Both the position numbers and the translations under genes were made by a program. A DNA stretch of 16,709 bases. It comes from an uncultured Devosia sp. (GTDB lineage: Bacteria; Pseudomonadota; Alphaproteobacteria; Rhizobiales; Devosiaceae). Shown here piece by piece: positions 13,444 through 16,709 of this stretch; position 1 is the stretch's first letter; each line of letters begins with the position of its first letter. Where the stretch lies: positions 1 through 16,709 of the forward strand of contig CAKTFF010000012.1 of the NCBI GenBank assembly GCA_934553185.1, given 5' to 3'. The notes under the pieces were generated by a model. It had not been told where the DNA came from and ran no database searches. It saw only the letters and a program-made list of their open reading frames with translations.

Positions 13444-15612
13444 ATGCAGTTGAGTCCGGACATCGTGGCGGTGATGGTGGGGGTCGCGGTTGAGGGCCCC
13501 TATAGCTATCGCGTGCCCGCCGGCATGAGCGTTGAGCGCGGCTCGATCGTTTCGGTGCCGCTCGGGCCTCGGCTTACCCTTGGCGTGGTCTGGGGACCGC
13601 CCAAGGACAGTGTCGCTCATAATCGCCTGCGCGACATTGCTCATGCCTATCCTGTTCCCCCGCTCAGCGAGGAATTGCTCAAGCTGGTGGATTGGGTCGG
13701 GCGCTACACCCTGGCCGCGCCCGGCCAGGTGTTGCGGGCGGTGCTGCGTTCGAGCGAAGCGCTTGATCCGCCCAAGCCAGTGATTGCTTATCGCCGCACT
13801 GTCCATGAGCCCGAAAAGCTCACCCCCGCGCGGCTGCGCGTGCTCGATACGCTTCTGGACGATGCCGTTTGGACCAGGACAGCGCTGATCAGCGCCACCG
13901 GTGTGTCGCCTTCCGTGCTTGATGGGCTGGAACGCGCCGGTGCGGTGGAGCGGCTTGAAACGGCACCACCGCCCATCGTCCTCCCACCCAAGCCTGATGG
14001 TGCCATTGCCGAACTGTCTGCCGCGCAGCGCGAGGCTCTCGGCAAGATCACGGCGCTTGACCCGCACCAGTTCGGTGTAGCGCTGCTGGATGGTGTCACC
14101 GGCGGGGGCAAGACCGAGGTGTTCTTCGAGGCTGTCGCCGATACGCTGCGCCACGGGCGGCAGGCGCTGATCCTGTTGCCGGAAATTGCGCTCACCAACA
14201 CCTTTATCGCCCGCTTCACCCGCCGCTTTGGCACACGGCCTGCCGAGTGGCATTCGGATATGACGCCGGTACAGCGGGCCCGCACTTGGCGCGGCGTGCT
14301 CGATGGCACTGTTCGCGCCGTGGTCGGTGCCAGATCCGCGCTGTTTCTGCCCTTTCGTGAATTGGGCATGCTGGTGCTCGACGAGGAACATGACGGCGCC
14401 TACAAGCAGGCCGACGGCATTACCTACCATGCGCGCGACATGGCCGTGGTGCGGGCACACCTTGCCAATGCAAGGGTGATCCTGTCTTCGGCCACGCCAT
14501 CGGTGGAAACCCGCAACAATGCCGATACCGGCCGCTACCGTCATGTGCTCCTCAGCGCACGCTTTGCCGAGGCTTCGCTGCCCGATATCGCAACGCTCGA
14601 CATGCGCATCGATGGTCCGCCAAAGGGCGAGTGGATCGCGCCGACCCTGGCGCGCGAAGTGTTCGGCGCCCTGGACCGCGGCGAGCAGGCGCTGCTTTTT
14701 CTTAACCGGCGCGGTTATGCGCCGCTGACGCTGTGCCGCTCCTGCGGCCACCAATATAAGTGTCATCATTGTTCGGCCTGGATGGTGGAGCACCGCTTTC
14801 GCGGCGTTCTGATGTGTCACCATTGCGGGCACGAAGTGCGCACACCCGATGTTTGCGGCAAATGCGGCGATGCCGACAGCCTCACGGCCGTCGGCCCTGG
14901 CATCGAGCGTGTCGCCGAAGAAGCGGCGGTGAGGTTCCCCGATGCACGCCGAGTGATCCTCTCCTCCGACATGGGCAATAACAGCCAGTTGCGTGAGCGC
15001 TTCGCGCAGATCGAGCGGGGCGAGTTCGATCTCATCATCGGCACGCAGCTGGTGAGCAAGGGGCACCATTTTCCCAAACTGTCGGTGGTAGGCGTCCTTG
15101 ATGCCGATCTGGGGCTCGCCCACGGCGATCCGCGTGCTGCCGAAAAAACCTTCCAGATCCTCACCCAGGTGGCGGGCCGCGCCGGGCGCGCCTCCCGGAG
15201 CGGCAAGGCGTTTCTTCAGACCTATCATCCCGATCATCCAGTGATGCGCGCCATGGTCAGCGGCGATAGGGAAGCCTTTTACCGCCATGAGCTCAGCGCG
15301 CGTGAAGCGGGCAAGCTTCCTCCATTCGGGCGCTTGGCGGCCCTGATCGTTTCGGCCAACGAGCATGATGTGGCGATGGGCTTTGCCCGCAAGCTCCTGT
15401 CCGCAGCGCCCCTGGCCGACGGCGTCCAGCTGTTCGGCCCCGCCGATGCGCCGGTCAACATGGTGCGCGGCCGCCACCGGGTACGGCTGCTTGCCCAATC
15501 GCCCAAGGATTTCGATCTTTCTGGCTATGTCCGCTTTTGGATCGGCTCGGCCGAAAAAGTCTCGGGCAATTTGCGCGTCCAGGTCGACATAGACCCGCAA
15601 AGCTTCATGTGA
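13444..15612 (+). CDS. priA: Primosomal protein N' (PriA helicase)
   Basis: The 722-residue 3'-5' superfamily 2 helicase reloads the replisome at collapsed forks. The N-terminal DNA-binding part is at 1-105 (SYRVPAG, VPLGPR). Walker A is GVTGGGKT (217-224), with Gly where many PriA have Ser. The DEEH box is at 313-316, motif III SATPS at about 349-353. The zinc module between the helicase lobes has eight cysteines: 431, 434, 440, 443, 458, 461, 471 and 474. Later motifs IIGTQLVSKGHHFP and QVAGRAGR (motif VI) are present. I start at 13444, where homology begins; GTGGA lies close upstream. An ATG at 13417 would add nine residues without homology. Divergent from xerC by 102 nt and upstream of the atp operon. 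Confidence 0.96.
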   Translation: MQLSPDIVAVMVGVAVEGPYSYRVPAGMSVERGSIVSVPLGPRLTLGVVWGPPKDSVAHNRLRDIAHAYPVPPLSEELLKLVDWVGRYTLAAPGQVLRAVLRSSEALDPPKPVIAYRRTVHEPEKLTPARLRVLDTLLDDAVWTRTALISATGVSPSVLDGLERAGAVERLETAPPPIVLPPKPDGAIAELSAAQREALGKITALDPHQFGVALLDGVTGGGKTEVFFEAVADTLRHGRQALILLPEIALTNTFIARFTRRFGTRPAEWHSDMTPVQRARTWRGVLDGTVRAVVGARSALFLPFRELGMLVLDEEHDGAYKQADGITYHARDMAVVRAHLANARVILSSATPSVETRNNADTGRYRHVLLSARFAEASLPDIATLDMRIDGPPKGEWIAPTLAREVFGALDRGEQALLFLNRRGYAPLTLCRSCGHQYKCHHCSAWMVEHRFRGVLMCHHCGHEVRTPDVCGKCGDADSLTAVGPGIERVAEEAAVRFPDARRVILSSDMGNNSQLRERFAQIERGEFDLIIGTQLVSKGHHFPKLSVVGVLDADLGLAHGDPRAAEKTFQILTQVAGRAGRASRSGKAFLQTYHPDHPVMRAMVSGDREAFYRHELSAREAGKLPPFGRLAALIVSANEHDVAMGFARKLLSAAPLADGVQLFGPADAPVNMVRGRHRVRLLAQSPKDFDLSGYVRFWIGSAEKVSGNLRVQVDIDPQSFM

Positions 15613-15711
15613 CACTCAAGCAAAACATCGACTGTCCTGCTACGCGATCTAGCGCTCAAGCGCTCCCACCCCTGCGACACTTTGGGTTCGGCTGAATCGC
15701 GGGCTCAAGCC

Positions 15712-15740
15712 TTGCAAGCCGCGCGACCCCTGTGCTAGAG
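15712..15740 (+). promoter_or_regulatory. Likely promoter of the atp operon
   Basis: TTGCAA (15712-15717), a 17-nt spacer and CTAGAG (15735-15740). With flanks the -10 reads GCTAGAGC, 7 of 8 to the Caulobacter housekeeping consensus GCTANAWC. It falls in the 253-nt gap between priA and atpH, at a fitting distance from the leader ORF. Confidence 0.55.
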
Positions 15741-15767
15741 CAGCCCCAACTTTGAAGGGGTCTTCGG

Positions 15768-15860
15768 ATGTCCCCTCCTTCCAACAAGAACATGCCTTCG
15801 CAGCTGCCTGGTTTCGGGAGAGACAGGGAGCGGAGCAGGCGGGCAACCAAGAGGGTTTAG
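15768..15860 (+). CDS. Possible 30-codon leader ORF of the atp operon
   Basis: An ATG at 15768 opens a 30-codon frame ending in TAG at 15858-15860, only 5 nt before the atpH start. AAGGGG sits 7 nt upstream of the ATG and the predicted promoter about 28 nt upstream, so this is the first frame a ribosome would meet on the atp transcript. The peptide is basic and hydrophilic (MSPPSNKNMPSQLPG, then eight Lys/Arg in the last 13 residues). Four of its seven Arg codons are AGA or AGG, which are rare in GC-rich genomes. It may act through its translation (coupling or pausing) rather than as a protein. It could equally be an accidental frame in a purine-rich leader. Confidence 0.35.
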   Translation: MSPPSNKNMPSQLPGFGRDRERSRRATKRV

Positions 15861-15865
15861 CGGCA

Positions 15866-16426
15866 TTGGCAGCGCAGAATTCGGTGCTTACCCAGATCGC
15901 CCGGCCATATGCGTCGGCTCTGTTCGACCTCGCCCAGAGCGAGAACCAGCTTGCTTCGGTGGAAACGTCCTTGTCGGACATTTCGCGCCTGATCGGTGAA
16001 AGCGCAGATTTTGCGGGTTTCCTCCGCTCTCCGGTGATCACCGCCGACAACAAGGCCGGTGCGCTTGACGCCGTGCTGGCGCGCGCCAACACCAACGGGC
16101 TGGTCAGCAACTTCCTGCGGCTCGTGGCCCGCAATGGCCGGCTGTTTGCCCTCGATGCCATCATCGTGGCGTTCCGCGAACTTGCCGCCAAGGCACGTGG
16201 CGAAGTCACCGCTGAAGTGACGTCCGCTGCCCCGCTTACCGGCGAACAGGCCCACAACCTAGCCGAAACGCTGCGCCAGCGCGTGGGCAAGACGGTGACG
16301 CTCAGCCAATTCGTTGATCCCTCGCTGATCGGCGGCCTTCAGGTGAAGGTCGGGTCGCAGATGATCGACTCATCCCTCAAGACAAAACTCGCTGCGATGA
16401 AGATCGCCATGAAAGAGGTCGGATAA
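15866..16426 (+). CDS. atpH: ATP synthase F1 subunit delta
   Basis: The 186-residue delta (OSCP-like) subunit joins the F1 head to the peripheral stalk. The N-terminal helical domain begins IARPYASALFDLAQ (11-24), continuing GFLRSPVI and NFLRLVARNGRL; the C-terminal domain holds VTSAAPLT, then DPSLIGGLQVKVGSQMIDSS and a final KLAAMKIAMKEVG. No ATG exists near the homology start, so I choose the TTG at 15866 (Met-Ala-Ala-Gln-Asn), with AAGAGGG about 10 nt upstream; this gives the usual family length. The frame runs back to a TTG at 15752, but that adds 38 residues not seen in the family. atpA starts directly after the stop codon. Confidence 0.9.
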   Translation: MAAQNSVLTQIARPYASALFDLAQSENQLASVETSLSDISRLIGESADFAGFLRSPVITADNKAGALDAVLARANTNGLVSNFLRLVARNGRLFALDAIIVAFRELAAKARGEVTAEVTSAAPLTGEQAHNLAETLRQRVGKTVTLSQFVDPSLIGGLQVKVGSQMIDSSLKTKLAAMKIAMKEVG

Positions 16427-16709
16427 ATGGACATCAAAGCCGCGGAAATTTCTGCGATCCTCAAGGACCAGATCAAGAATTTCGGCCAGGAAGCCCAGGT
16501 TTCCGAAGTCGGCCAGGTGCTCAGCGTCGGCGACGGCATTGCGCGCGTGTTCGGTCTCGACAACTGCCAGGCCGGTGAGCTCGTCGAGTTCCCGGGCGGC
16601 ATCAAGGGCATGGCGCTCAACCTCGAAACCGACAATGTCGGCGTCGTGATCTTCGGCAATGACCGCTCGATCAAGGAAGGTGACGTCGTCAAGCGCACCG
16701 GCTCCATCG
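16427..16709 (+). CDS. atpA: ATP synthase F1 subunit alpha (5' part)
   Basis: The first 94 codons of atpA, cut by the right edge of the window. The product begins [20 protein letters not shown] and continues through the beta-barrel domain: [34 protein letters not shown], then [22 protein letters not shown]. This is the standard opening of the F1 alpha subunit, the non-catalytic nucleotide-binding partner of beta. The ATG follows the atpH stop with no gap (TAAATG), and AAGAGG sits about 10 nt upstream inside the end of atpH. The Walker motifs lie beyond the window. Order atpH-atpA matches the usual F1 operon. Confidence 0.96.
   Translation, partial: MDIKAAEISAILKDQIKNFGQEAQVSEVGQVLSVGDGIARVFGLDNCQAGELVEFPGGIKGMALNLETDNVGVVIFGNDRSIKEGDVVKRTGSI

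Noticed and set aside
13342..15615. Minus-strand open frame continuing upstream from xerC through the whole of priA
   Set aside because: It is antisense to the well-conserved priA gene; the homologous part starts at about 13341 and the upstream translation looks like shadow sequence rich in His, Arg and Gly.
15651..15664. AGCGCT-CA-AGCGCT inverted repeat as a priA terminator
   Set aside because: The 2-nt loop is too tight, the element is self-palindromic and no T-tract follows.

Overview
The window looks like ordinary chromosome from a GC-rich alphaproteobacterium, probably Hyphomicrobiales; a Devosia-like genus is my guess, from protein flavour only. Support: an SOS box of the alphaproteobacterial direct-repeat type (GTTC-N7-GTTC) in front of imuA-imuB, the gene order sdhC-sdhD-sdhA-sdhB, priA followed by an atp operon that opens with atpH, and a promoter close to the Caulobacter housekeeping type (TTGaC...GCTANAWC). 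There is no sign of a prophage, insertion sequence, CRISPR array, tRNA or rRNA gene. Genes are tightly packed; no stretch above about 260 bases lacks a gene.

Layout. 1-2354, minus strand: the SOS mutagenesis pair imuA-imuB, overlapping by 110 nt, with a LexA box just ahead of imuA. 2559-7515: small genes on alternating strands, several meeting tail to tail with 3' ends that overlap or nearly touch: a TerB-like protein (+), a secreted Cys-containing protein (-), inorganic pyrophosphatase ppa (+), a two-helix membrane peptide (+), cytochrome b561 (-) divergent from a MarR regulator (+), beta-carbonic anhydrase (-), a DUF1737-type protein (+), a NudK-like Nudix hydrolase (-) and a small secreted orphan (+). 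7646-11108, plus strand: the complete succinate dehydrogenase operon sdhCDAB. 11132-12226, minus strand: an exported, acidic protein with five repeats and a rigid two-cysteine spacing. 12412-13341, minus strand: a XerC-type tyrosine recombinase, divergent from priA (13444-15612, +). 15712 to the right edge: promoter, a possible 30-codon leader ORF, atpH and the first 94 codons of atpA.

How they work together. The sdh and atp operons are the respiratory core (complex II and ATP synthase). ImuA-ImuB are accessory factors for error-prone translesion synthesis, and their polymerase partner DnaE2 would be expected just beyond the left edge. PriA and XerC act in replication restart and chromosome dimer resolution. 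The MarR/b561 pair looks like a self-contained regulated redox unit with twin operators between the two genes.

Least explained items: the five-repeat CDDPRF protein, the possible leader ORF ahead of atpH, the twin 15-bp operator that runs into the marR start codon, and the structured but gene-free stretch between imuA and the TerB-like gene.
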